19,327 nucleotides of DNA from assembly GCA_023443145.1 (NCBI GenBank), contig JAEZVS010000016.1, positions 1-19,327 on the forward strand. The letters run 5' to 3'. The notes beneath the pieces are model-generated. The model did no database searches, had not been told where the DNA came from, and saw only the letters and a program-made list of their open reading frames with translations. Positions 7,296 through 14,424 of the stretch are shown piece after piece (the stretch's first letter is position 1; each line of letters begins with the position of its first letter). The position numbers were made by a program, and so were the translations under genes. This stretch comes from Bacillota bacterium. Its GTDB lineage: Bacteria > Bacillota > Peptococcia > Peptococcales > Peptococcaceae.

Positions 7296-8590
7296 AGAGA
7301 CTGCATGACTGGGATGTGATGGTGGTGGGCGGAGGCGCTGCCGGTATGATGGCGGCGCTGGCAGCGGCGCGTTCAGGCGCTCGGGTACTGCTTTTAGAGC
7401 GACAAGCCCGCCTGGGAAGAAAGCTGGCAGCCACCGGCGGGGGTATGTGTAACCTATCCCATCAGGCGGTGGATGTGGGCTCTTTTCATAGCGCCAATCT
7501 GTGGTCGGTGGCGCAGGTGTTGCAGCAATTTAACGAAAAAGACACGCTTCACTTTTTTGAACACTTGGGGGTGCCGACTTATTTAGATGATCGCGGCCGT
7601 TATTATCCTTATGCGCGGAAAGCCGCTGCAGTGGTGGATGCGCTGCGTCTGGCACTTTTAGATGCAGGTGTTTCGGTCAAAACAGACTGTATGGTCAGTC
7701 GCCTTAGCTGGTCGTCGGAGGGCATAGATGTGTACCCGGCTGAATGGCAGCCGGATGATTTGTCTCCGGTAGATGACGGGTTTTATCGGGCCCCTGCGGT
7801 GGTGATGGCTGCGGGCGGAGAAGCGGCCCCGGGTTTGGGGGGCAGCAATTGGGGTTTGGCGGTGATGGCTTCATTGGGCCATGCGGTTTATCCCACCCGA
7901 CCCGCTATTGTGCAGCTGATCAGTGACGATACGTATAAAAAATCCTTGGAGGGCCTGCATTGGGAAGTGTCGGCCCGGCTATTGAACGGTCAGGGGGCTC
8001 TTTCAGCTGAAAGCAAAGGTGAGGTTCTTTTTACTGCCTACGGTCTTTCAGGTCCGGCGGCCCTTGATCTTTCTCATGAGGCAGGGGCTCTTTTGGCAGA
8101 AGGTGTGCACCCGCCGCTGCATCTATGTCTCCTGCCGGAATGGAACGAAAAAGATTTGCGTGCCCACTTGATTATGCGTCGAGAAAATCTGGCCGGTCGA
8201 GAAGTGGGAGATTTCTTTATAGGGCTGTTGCCGCGTCCTTTGGCTATGGCGGTGCTGAATCGTGCTGAGGTGGGGCGAAAAAATGCGCCGGTGTCGTCTT
8301 TAAGCGACGTTGTGTTGGGGAGACTGGTTCATCATCTTCTTTCCTACAGCCTGAATGTAACAGGAACGCGCGGCTTTAAAGAGGCTCAAGCCACAGCCGG
8401 TGGCGTGGATTTAAATGAGTTTGATCCTGAAACGCTTATGAGTTGGCGTTGTCCCGGACTTTTTGCTGCAGGTGAGGTGCTGGATGTGGTAGGCGATTGC
8501 GGCGGCTACAATTTACAATGGGCATGGTCCAGTGGCCATGTGGCCGGTGAGGCTGCGTCAGCCTGGGCAAAAATGAAAAATTTTCTTTGA
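7292..8590 (+). CDS. HI0933/BaiN-family NAD(P)/FAD-dependent oxidoreductase
   Basis: A 432-residue flavoprotein of the HI0933-like family (E. coli YhiN, B. subtilis YtfP, clostridial BaiN). FAD is bound by GGGAAG (13-18). The family block GRKLAATGGGMCNLS (42-56) has Met where I recall relatives usually having Arg (GGGRCN). Further signatures are AYGLSGPAALDLS, TAGGVDL (368-374) and GEVLDVVGDCGGYN (394-407). The physiological substrate of most members is unknown; BaiN itself has been linked to bile-acid reduction, which I do not infer here. The start codon overlaps the parB stop as ATGA and there is no strong ribosome binding site, so translation is probably coupled to parB. Confidence 0.88.
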   Translation: MKRLHDWDVMVVGGGAAGMMAALAAARSGARVLLLERQARLGRKLAATGGGMCNLSHQAVDVGSFHSANLWSVAQVLQQFNEKDTLHFFEHLGVPTYLDDRGRYYPYARKAAAVVDALRLALLDAGVSVKTDCMVSRLSWSSEGIDVYPAEWQPDDLSPVDDGFYRAPAVVMAAGGEAAPGLGGSNWGLAVMASLGHAVYPTRPAIVQLISDDTYKKSLEGLHWEVSARLLNGQGALSAESKGEVLFTAYGLSGPAALDLSHEAGALLAEGVHPPLHLCLLPEWNEKDLRAHLIMRRENLAGREVGDFFIGLLPRPLAMAVLNRAEVGRKNAPVSSLSDVVLGRLVHHLLSYSLNVTGTRGFKEAQATAGGVDLNEFDPETLMSWRCPGLFAAGEVLDVVGDCGGYNLQWAWSSGHVAGEAASAWAKMKNFL

Positions 8591-8602
8591 GGTGAAGCTA
8601 TT

Positions 8603-8707
8603 ATGGCTTTATTAGATTGTCTCTTCGATGGAATGATGGGTATTGTGCGGTTCTTTTTGCCCGATGCATGGTACCTTTTTTCATCGGATGAGGATGATTC
8701 GAAATAA
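8603..8707 (+). CDS. Possible 34-residue small protein, perhaps 5' half of a frameshifted gene
   Basis: An ATG with GAGGTGA 6-7 nt upstream opens a 34-codon frame that begins MALLDCLFDGMMGIVRFF, has a short hydrophobic segment, and ends in an acidic tail. It fills the gap between the flavoprotein and the CvpA-family gene. Near its end lies CCTTTTTT (8674-8681); a one-base shift there would join it to a second open frame (8664-8804) whose TGA overlaps the cvpA-like ATG. Whether this is two tiny ORFs, one gene with a frameshift or sequencing error, or nothing coding cannot be settled here. I do not recognise a family. Confidence 0.4.
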   Translation: MALLDCLFDGMMGIVRFFLPDAWYLFSSDEDDSK

Positions 8708-8800
8708 ACCGATGCTGTTGGGCGCTGGTCTTAACGCTGTTGTGTTTTCGCTAGGGCAGCGATCTGAAGAACGATGGATGCTTGCGAAAGGAGACATGCT

Positions 8801-9484
8801 ATGAGTTGGTGGGATATTGTTATTATTATATTCATTGCGCTGGCTATTTGGCGCGGATATCATAAAGGGCTTATGCTGCGTTTGGGCGGCTGGGTCGGCG
8901 GTCTGCTCATGTTTTTTGTGGTGCTCTACAATTTAGGTGCAGTCGATCGTGCGTTGAGTCCTCATGTGAATGGACGTAAGATGGTAAAAGAATGGCTTTA
9001 CAACTATCTCACCCGCCGGGCAGAGCAGGGCCATGGTCTGATCGATGTATCCGAATTGCATGATCTCATCAATAGACTGCCCATGCCGGCAGAAGTGGAA
9101 AGCCATCTTCTGGAGCAATTGAACAACACCACACAAGCGGCCTCTCATCAGGCTTACCTTTATGTGTCGCAGTGGCTGGCGGTGCCTGTGTGGCAGGTTT
9201 TGCTTTTGGTGGGAACTTGGGCGGTGGGTCTTTTTGGGCTTTATGTCCTAAGTCGTTTGCTGCGCATGGGGGTGCGACGAGTCCCTAAGTTGGAAACCAT
9301 AGATCGCTTTATGGGCGCTATATTCAGTGCTTTTTTCAGCCTGGTGATGATCGGCTTAATCGGTATGGTTTTGAGTGTGTTTTCCTCCCATGAGGTGATG
9401 TTGGCGGTCAACCAAAGTTTTTTTGCAGAGGGGTTGGAAAAACTGATAAAAATCTTAGTGGGATTTGCCAACCCGTTGGCCTAG
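8801..9484 (+). CDS. CvpA-family membrane protein
   Basis: A 227-residue integral membrane protein. The N-terminus (WWDIVIIIFIALAIWRGYHKG, then GGWVGG) is typical of the CvpA/colicin V production family: a first hydrophobic helix at about 5-17, a second at 28-45, and two more at about 112-135 and 160-185. A soluble acidic/amphipathic loop (about 55-108) lies between. The family name comes from an E. coli protein needed for colicin V production; in Bacillota its role is unknown and often linked to the envelope. The ATG at 8801 follows AAAGGAG (8788-8794); an upstream in-frame ATG (8774) would place the ribosome binding site inside the gene. The MscS-type gene follows after 34 bp, suggesting one operon. 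Confidence 0.82.
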   Translation: MSWWDIVIIIFIALAIWRGYHKGLMLRLGGWVGGLLMFFVVLYNLGAVDRALSPHVNGRKMVKEWLYNYLTRRAEQGHGLIDVSELHDLINRLPMPAEVESHLLEQLNNTTQAASHQAYLYVSQWLAVPVWQVLLLVGTWAVGLFGLYVLSRLLRMGVRRVPKLETIDRFMGAIFSAFFSLVMIGLIGMVLSVFSSHEVMLAVNQSFFAEGLEKLIKILVGFANPLA

Positions 9485-9518
9485 CTGAAGGGCTTAAATA
9501 TGAGAAAGGAGATGCAGC

Positions 9519-10481
9519 GTGTTATTAGTTGATGTTGCCCCGACTGCTTCGAAGGTGGCGGCAGGGGCAAAGGATGCAGCGGATAAAGGCGTAGATGCCG
9601 CTGCCCAAGAGTTGAGTATTTTAGCCCAAGTGTTTTCTAAAGAGCAAATTGCGCATTACATTTTCGTGGGCATTCGCATTGCCGTGTTGCTCCTGATTAT
9701 TTTTGTATGCTGGCGGATCATTCGTTTTGCATTGCATCGCTTTATGAAAAAGCAAACCGTGCGGGCAGGTCGAGGCGCCACCCGCGAGATGACCACCATG
9801 GGGCATTTGTTTGACAGTATTTTAAGCTATACGATGCTTTTTTTCGCCATCGTAGGCATGATGTCCATCGTGGGCTTCGATATGCGGGGTCTGGTGGCGT
9901 CGGCCGGAATCGCCGGGGTGCTGGTGGCTTTTGTTTCGCAGTCCATAATAAAAGACTGGGTGAACGGTCTCTTTATTATTTTAGAGCATCAACATCAAGT
10001 GGGTGAATGGGTGCGCATAGGCACATATGAAGGCGAGGTGCTCTCTGTGGGCATACGATCTACGGTGGTGCGCACATGGAAAAATGAAACCATTTACATT
10101 CCCAATGGCAGCATCACGCAAGTGGTGAACTTGAGTAAGGTGCCGCAGCGCGGTGTGTTGGACATCGGTGTGGGCTATGAAGCCAGCAACCAAAAGGCAA
10201 GAGCGGTGTTGCAGGAAGTGTGCGACCGTCTCAATCAGGAATGCCGTGAAGCACTGGCCGAACCCATCGCCATCTTAGGCATTCAGGATTTGGGCGCCAA
10301 TGCAGTGGTGTGGCGCGTTGCCTTTACAGCAACAGACCAGGGGCATTTTGGGGTGTTGCGCCGTTTGCGCGCCGAAATGAAAGATGCTCTGGATTCTGCG
10401 GGGATCTCCATACCTTATCCCCAGCTTACGGTACACCATGAAGGACCTCTGCCGGCAAAGGAGAATGATGATGCCCATTGA
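9519..10481 (+). CDS. MscS-family mechanosensitive ion channel
   Basis: A 320-residue small-conductance mechanosensitive channel of the YkuT-like Bacillota type, which releases osmolytes on hypo-osmotic shock. An alanine-rich N-terminus (8-30) precedes TM1 (about 47-66), TM2 (about 103-120) and the pore helix region (about 124-155), which contains SAGIAGVLVAFVSQSIIKDW. The beta domain follows (HQVGEWVRIGTYEGEVLSVGIRST and YIPNGSITQVVNLS), and then a C-terminal alpha/beta domain. The start is GTG 9519 with AAGGAGAT about 7 nt upstream. It overlaps the DUF951 gene by 11 nt. A channel at this position between parB and a DUF951 gene is a layout I recall in other Bacillota. Confidence 0.92.
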   Translation: MLLVDVAPTASKVAAGAKDAADKGVDAAAQELSILAQVFSKEQIAHYIFVGIRIAVLLLIIFVCWRIIRFALHRFMKKQTVRAGRGATREMTTMGHLFDSILSYTMLFFAIVGMMSIVGFDMRGLVASAGIAGVLVAFVSQSIIKDWVNGLFIILEHQHQVGEWVRIGTYEGEVLSVGIRSTVVRTWKNETIYIPNGSITQVVNLSKVPQRGVLDIGVGYEASNQKARAVLQEVCDRLNQECREALAEPIAILGIQDLGANAVVWRVAFTATDQGHFGVLRRLRAEMKDALDSAGISIPYPQLTVHHEGPLPAKENDDAH

Positions 10482-10698
10482 TATTCATGAACAAGATATA
10501 CTCACCTTCCGCAAAAAACACGCCTGTGGCGATGCGCGTTGGCAGGTGCTGCGCACGGGGATGGATTTCCGTCTGCGTTGCTTGGGATGCGACCACGAAA
10601 TTTGGCTCAGTCGTGTAAAGGTGGAAAAGGCGCTAAAAAAAATAGAGCGTGACGGAACGACGGTAAAAAAAGAGAAAATTGTGCGTCGTAGTGAATAA
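10471..10698 (+). CDS. DUF951 family protein (YyzM-like)
   Basis: A 75-residue protein of the DUF951 family; B. subtilis YyzM is encoded near the same oriC-proximal block. It opens MPIDIHEQDILTFRKKHACG and carries VLRTGMDFRLRCLGCDHEIW, matching the family pattern KxxHPCGxxxWEVxRxGxDFxxxCxxC. Three cysteines (HACG and CLGC) suggest a metal or structural site, but function is unknown. The C-terminus is basic (KVEKALKKIE...). Three in-frame ATGs occur at 10465, 10468 and 10471; AAAGGAG (10457-10463) is best spaced for the last, which overlaps the end of the MscS gene. It is the last gene of the parA-to-DUF951 run. Confidence 0.87.
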   Translation: MPIDIHEQDILTFRKKHACGDARWQVLRTGMDFRLRCLGCDHEIWLSRVKVEKALKKIERDGTTVKKEKIVRRSE

Positions 10699-10712
10699 CG
10701 GCGCAAGTCAGA

Positions 10713-10753
10713 GGGTATAAAATAAACAAGGCTTATTGACATTATAAATAAAC
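10713..10753 (+). promoter_or_regulatory. Promoter region of the acidic-protein gene, with repeated TATAAA-ATAAAC element
   Basis: The gap holds GGTATAAAATAAAC (10714-10727) and CATTATAAATAAAC (10740-10753), near-copies 26 bp apart. TTGACA (10736-10741) is also present but lacks a well-spaced -10. GGGTAT (10713-10718) resembles a sigma-B -10, with no convincing -35. The exact promoter is not resolved. The 12-mer TTATAAATAAAC recurs before amaP (13799-13810). Confidence 0.35.
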
Positions 10754-10774
10754 TTAGAAAGGATGGTCCTATCC

Positions 10775-11044
10775 ATGAGCCACAAAGAGGAACACAATTA
10801 TGTTGAAGACCGCGATGCTGTCGCGAAAGACCCGACTGCCATCGGTGCACACCGTGAAGATGATGATTTTTCGAATTTGCCGCGGAACGAAAAGACGGAA
10901 AATGAAAAACTTCGCACCAAAGACGTATCGGAAGCCATGGGTGACGAGCACATGGACATTGGAGAAGCCGATCATTTAAACAGCGGTAATGCCTTCGATA
11001 CCACCATTGGCGACCCCACTATTTTGGGGCCGAAAGGCGACTGA
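10775..11044 (+). CDS. Small acidic hydrophilic protein, unknown function
   Basis: An 89-residue protein with no hydrophobic segment and no cysteine, rich in Asp, Glu, His and Asn, probably largely disordered. It begins MSHKEEHNYVEDRDAVAKD and ends GDPTILGPKGD. The start at 10775 is preceded by AAAGGA at 10758-10763, an 11-nt gap; the ATG at 10763 overlaps the ribosome binding site and is rejected. Codon use looks like its neighbours. It is separated from the DUF951 gene by a promoter-like gap and from the DUF1538 gene by a hairpin with a T-run. I recognise no family. Its acidic composition resembles the tail of the downstream DUF1538 protein, which may be coincidence. Confidence 0.75.
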   Translation: MSHKEEHNYVEDRDAVAKDPTAIGAHREDDDFSNLPRNEKTENEKLRTKDVSEAMGDEHMDIGEADHLNSGNAFDTTIGDPTILGPKGD

Positions 11045-11055
11045 TTGACGCAACC

Positions 11056-11081
11056 ATCGGCCTAATGGCCGATATTTTTTT
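11056..11081 (+). terminator. Intrinsic terminator/attenuator before the DUF1538 gene
   Basis: ATCGGCC (11056-11062) and GGCCGAT (11067-11073) form a 7-bp stem with a TAAT loop, followed by A and seven T (11075-11081). It starts 11 bp after the stop of the acidic-protein gene and ends 26 bp before the TTG start of the DUF1538 gene. No separate promoter for the latter is visible, so partial read-through is likely. Confidence 0.75.
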
Positions 11082-11107
11082 ATTGATCGACGGAAGGGAG
11101 AATACAA

Positions 11108-12943
11108 TTGCAGGTATTGATTTCTAAATTTTATGAAACAGTTTTCTCTGTTCTGCCGGTGACGCTATTGGTGCTTGTGCTCAGTTTTTTTGTGGTGCCC
11201 ATGGACCAGGAAATGCTCTTACGTTTTATTTTAGGAGCCACCTTGATTATTTTAGGTCTATCCATCTTCTTATTTGGCGTCGATTTGGCCATCACGCCTG
11301 TGGGTAATGCCATGGGCAGCGCCTTGGCGCGCAAAAAGAATGTGGCCCTTTTAATTGGGGCAGGGCTTATTTTAGGCTTTTTCATTAATATTGCCGAGCC
11401 TGACCTTTTGGTGGTGGCCTATCAAATACGCGATGTCACCGGAGGACTCTTGTCGGCGGTGAGCATATTGCTGGTGGTTTCTCTGGGCATTGGGGTGATG
11501 GTCGCCGTCGGGCTTTTGCGCATTGTGTTGCAGGTGACATTAAAAAACGTGCTGTTGGTGATATATCTGGCGGTATTGGTGTTGGCTGTTTTTGCACCGC
11601 GTGACTTTTTAGGCATTGCCTTCGATACCGGCGGAGCCACGACCGGGTCCATGACCGTTCCTTTTATATTGGCTCTGGGTATGGGTGTCAGTCAGGTGCA
11701 TGGGGGCCGGCGCGCAGAAGAAGATAGTTTCGGCTTAACGGCGGTGGCTTCCGGAGGCCCCATGCTGGCTGTATTTTCCATGGCCTTGATCGGCGGATTG
11801 GGAAGCCTTTCAAGCGCTTCGTTAAGTGAAGAGGCGTCGCTCGCGTCGGGCGTTATAGAACCTTTTGTTGCGGCGTTTCGCACCTTGGGGCTGGAAGTGC
11901 TGATGGCCATTACGCCTCTTATTCTGATTACACTCATTGCCCAAAAAACGCTTTTACATATTGGCCGCCGCACCTTTCGGCGCATATTAAAGGGCTTTCT
12001 TTATACATTTTTCGGTTTTGTTCTCTTTTTAACAGGCGTGAATGCCGGTTTTATGGAGGCCGGAAAGCACTTAGGTGATGCGCTGGTGTTTTTTTACCCG
12101 GGCGTGGTGATCGGCGTCGGGGCCGTCATTGGTCTTTTGGTGATTTTAGCGGAACCGTCCGTACACGTGCTGACCATGCAAGTGGAAGAGGCCAGCGGCG
12201 GTGCCGTGAAGCGCTCCGCCATATTGGTGGCCTTGGCCATCGGGGTCTCATTAGCTATAGGGCTTTCTATTTGGCGCATCATTACACCGGGTATTGAGCT
12301 GTGGCATCTCTTGCTTCCAGGCTATGTGATTGCTCTGATTCTTTCGCGTCTGGCGCCGCCATTGTTTGTGGGCATTGCCTTCGACTCCGGCGGCGTGGCA
12401 TCGGGGCCGATGACGGCCACTTTTGTGCTGGCTTTTGCTCAAGGTGTCGCCGGGGCTTCTTCCGGCAGTATGAGCTTGGTGGATGCATTCGGTGTGATTG
12501 CTTTGGTGGCGCTGACCCCCATCATAGCTTTGCAGGTTTTCGGTTTGATTTATGCCCGTAAAGAGCGGGCAGGAAGGAAAGAAAACAATAGAGAAAGCCG
12601 GCTCGCTGACGAAAAAACGAAGAGCATTGCTGAAAAAGGAGAAGGTTCTGACGAAGATTTTTTTCAGCAAGGTCAGCAAGATGAGCGCCAGCCGGAAGGA
12701 CCGATTCCGGGAAAAAGAGATTTATCATCTGAAACGGATACAGATGATAAGCCCCCCGCATCAGAGACTGAGGAATCGGTCGGAAGCGAACGCCTTGGAA
12801 GCGGCGATTTAAAAGAGAGTTGCAAAGGAACGGAGGCCCCATCTCAGCCGCCATCGGAAGATGGTGGCGAGTTGCCGATGCCATCCGATTTATCTGCAGA
12901 CGACGAAGGAAAGGAGTCATCATGCCCTGCCCATACCATCTGA
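11108..12943 (+). CDS. DUF1538 membrane protein with long acidic C-terminal tail
   Basis: A 611-residue polytopic membrane protein of the DUF1538 family, which is transporter-like with unknown substrate. It contains two homologous halves: the motif GIAFDTGGATTGSMT (169-183) recurs as GIAFDSGGVASGPMT (422-436), and an AEP-containing helix (about 89-108) recurs at about 341-360. Internal repeats of this sort usually mean an inverted-repeat transporter or channel fold. After the last helix (to about 481) comes a 130-residue hydrophilic, Glu/Asp/Ser/Pro-rich, probably disordered cytoplasmic tail. The start is TTG 11108 with GGGAG 7 nt upstream. It overlaps the downstream P-II-like gene by 22 nt; P-II genes are known companions of DUF1538, suggesting gating by a P-II protein (inference). 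Confidence 0.87.
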   Translation: MQVLISKFYETVFSVLPVTLLVLVLSFFVVPMDQEMLLRFILGATLIILGLSIFLFGVDLAITPVGNAMGSALARKKNVALLIGAGLILGFFINIAEPDLLVVAYQIRDVTGGLLSAVSILLVVSLGIGVMVAVGLLRIVLQVTLKNVLLVIYLAVLVLAVFAPRDFLGIAFDTGGATTGSMTVPFILALGMGVSQVHGGRRAEEDSFGLTAVASGGPMLAVFSMALIGGLGSLSSASLSEEASLASGVIEPFVAAFRTLGLEVLMAITPLILITLIAQKTLLHIGRRTFRRILKGFLYTFFGFVLFLTGVNAGFMEAGKHLGDALVFFYPGVVIGVGAVIGLLVILAEPSVHVLTMQVEEASGGAVKRSAILVALAIGVSLAIGLSIWRIITPGIELWHLLLPGYVIALILSRLAPPLFVGIAFDSGGVASGPMTATFVLAFAQGVAGASSGSMSLVDAFGVIALVALTPIIALQVFGLIYARKERAGRKENNRESRLADEKTKSIAEKGEGSDEDFFQQGQQDERQPEGPIPGKRDLSSETDTDDKPPASETEESVGSERLGSGDLKESCKGTEAPSQPPSEDGGELPMPSDLSADDEGKESSCPAHTI

Positions 12944-13572
12944 CATTGCTATTGGTTGACCCCAAATTGCACCGCTCAGCCATATTGTCCTCCAAACAGG
13001 TCGGATTTTCAGGCGCGACGGTGCTTTATGCTCGGGGAACGGTGTCCAACAAACTGCTTTGTATGTTGGGGATGGATCATATTCGCAAAGAAATGATGCT
13101 TTTTGTGGGACATAAAGATTTGAGCCAAGCTCTGCACGAAAAATTGGCTCATGAATTGCATTTGGAAAAACATGGCCACGGCATATGTTTTACCCTACCG
13201 CTTTCCCGGGTTTTGGGATTGACGGGGCAAACAAAAGAGTGTATGAAAGGAGAAACATCAATGGCCTACGAACTCATTACCATCATTGTGGATAACGGTA
13301 AGGCAGACGATATTATTGACGCAGCCACGGAAGCCGGTGCAAGCGGAGCCACCGTGCTCCATGGTCGCGGATCGGGCGCCGAAAAGGTGGAAAAATTCTT
13401 TGCTTTGGAAATTGAACCGGAAAAAGAAATCGTGATGCTGGTGACAGAGCAGGCCAAAGCAGAAGCCATTGTGGCAGCCATTCAAGAAGTGAACGATTTT
13501 AGCCGACCCAACAGCGGTATTTTGTTTTCTATGGGGTTGGCGCATGTCAGTGGACTCTATCGGCCCTCTTAA
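12922..13572 (+). CDS. Tandem P-II-like protein (two fused P-II domains)
   Basis: A 216-residue protein made of two P-II (GlnB/GlnK-like) domains: about 1-103 and 114-216, joined by TKECMKGETS. The domains align: SGATVLYARG (30-39) with SGATVLHGRG (141-150), and GICFTLPLSRVLGLTG (87-102) with GILFSMGLAHVSGLY (199-213). Domain 2 has EKFFALEIEPEKEIVMLV, typical of P-II proteins paired with DUF1538. The T-loop region is short and lacks the canonical uridylylated Tyr context. P-II proteins are trimers that sense nucleotides and 2-oxoglutarate and bind membrane transporters. The start ATG 12922 is 5 nt after AAAGGAG and overlaps the DUF1538 stop. An internal ribosome binding site and ATG at the domain border may give a separate 103-residue product. 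Confidence 0.85.
   Translation: MPCPYHLTLLLVDPKLHRSAILSSKQVGFSGATVLYARGTVSNKLLCMLGMDHIRKEMMLFVGHKDLSQALHEKLAHELHLEKHGHGICFTLPLSRVLGLTGQTKECMKGETSMAYELITIIVDNGKADDIIDAATEAGASGATVLHGRGSGAEKVEKFFALEIEPEKEIVMLVTEQAKAEAIVAAIQEVNDFSRPNSGILFSMGLAHVSGLYRPS
13246..13263 (+). promoter_or_regulatory. Internal ribosome binding site and in-frame start at the P-II domain boundary
   Basis: AAAGGAG (13246-13252) lies 8 nt before ATG 13261, which is codon 114 and the exact N-terminus of the second P-II domain (MAYELITIIV). The signal is as good as those before the real genes here. It suggests either an independent start giving a 103-residue product or the relic of two once-separate genes. Confidence 0.6.
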
Positions 13573-13859
13573 ACATAACCGCGTTTTTGTTGTTCTTTTG
13601 AGATGTTTTATAGATATAGAAGCATATTTCGTCTTGCAAGAAAGATCATATATACGCAAAATAACGTACGCTTATATGAAAAAAATGCCTGATTGGTTGG
13701 GTCGTATTCTTAAAAATAATCTTTTTAGATATTTTCTTAAAAATTTATCAAGAAAATATAAATATGCGTGAATCAGGTTTAAATCTTTTAAGCACAGGTT
13801 ATAAATAAACCGTAACCAAATGGATTCTTCTCGTATCGTAAAATTACGGAGGTGAGTAT
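13573..13859. other. AT-rich intergenic region between the P-II-like gene and amaP
   Basis: A 287-bp gap clearly more AT-rich than the surrounding genes. It contains no clear terminator for the P-II gene. A 31-codon ATG frame (13676-13771) encodes a basic peptide without a ribosome binding site. A promoter candidate lies at 13777-13805, and the strong GGAGGTGA sequence of amaP is at 13848-13855. Nothing else is recognised. Confidence 0.6.
13777..13805 (+). promoter_or_regulatory. Promoter candidate for the amaP-asp23 operon (sigma-B-like)
   Basis: GTTTAA (13777-13782), 14 bp, then GGTTAT (13797-13802) matches the Bacillus sigma-B consensus GTTTAA-N12-15-GGGTAT at 11 of 12 bases. The same stretch can be read as a weak sigma-A promoter, TTTAAA (13778-13783), 16 bp, TATAAA (13800-13805). 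The asp23/amaP operon of Staphylococcus is sigma-B dependent, which favours but does not prove the first reading. AT-rich context raises the chance of coincidence. Confidence 0.4.
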
Positions 13860-14420
13860 GTGCGTAAAGCAACAAAAATATTATTCTTTATTATGGGCCT
13901 AGTTGTCATCATCTATTCGGGGTTCACATTTTACCTCATGTACAACTACATGTATCTGGACCCCAGTTGGGCAATGAATTTAGGCCTCACTCAAATGGCG
14001 TTTATGGCAGGCTTTTACGCCACTTGTGTGTTTGCAGCCCTTACCGCTCTGGTGGGCTTAGTGATGATTGTACGCAGTTTGTCGGCCAAGCGGCGCGACT
14101 ATAAACTTTCATTTTCAGATGAAAACGGATCGGTGGAAATTTCGGAAGAGGCCATCCTAAACAGCGTGCGAGCAACGATTGCGGAGTATCCAAAAATTAT
14201 AGAAAGCGATGTACGTGTGGACCTGAACAATAAAACCGGTCATATCGGATGCAAAGCCAACTGCGGCGTTCGTGAAGGGGTCAATTTGGACCAATATGGT
14301 CAGTCTCTTAAAGAACGGATTACCAAAAATTTGGTGAGCCTGACCGGTATGACTGTAGATGATGTCATGGTCACTTTCTATGATGCAACGCCCCACGATC
14401 AAGTAACGACAGGCAGGTGA
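13860..14420 (+). CDS. amaP: Alkaline shock response membrane anchor protein AmaP
   Basis: A 186-residue protein with two N-terminal membrane helices (about 7-29 and 46-72) followed by a cytoplasmic Asp23-like domain (about 82-175: GSVEISEEAILNSVRATI, then the VSLTGMTVDDVMVTFYD end). In Staphylococcus AmaP anchors Asp23 to the membrane, and the gene order amaP-DUF2273-asp23 seen here is the one known there. Start GTG 13860 follows GGAGGTGA with 7 nt from GGAGG; the ATG at 13858 is out of frame and stops after 14 codons. The next start is 4 bp after the stop, so the genes are co-transcribed. Confidence 0.88.
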   Translation: MRKATKILFFIMGLVVIIYSGFTFYLMYNYMYLDPSWAMNLGLTQMAFMAGFYATCVFAALTALVGLVMIVRSLSAKRRDYKLSFSDENGSVEISEEAILNSVRATIAEYPKIIESDVRVDLNNKTGHIGCKANCGVREGVNLDQYGQSLKERITKNLVSLTGMTVDDVMVTFYDATPHDQVTTGR

Positions 14421-14424
14421 TTGA

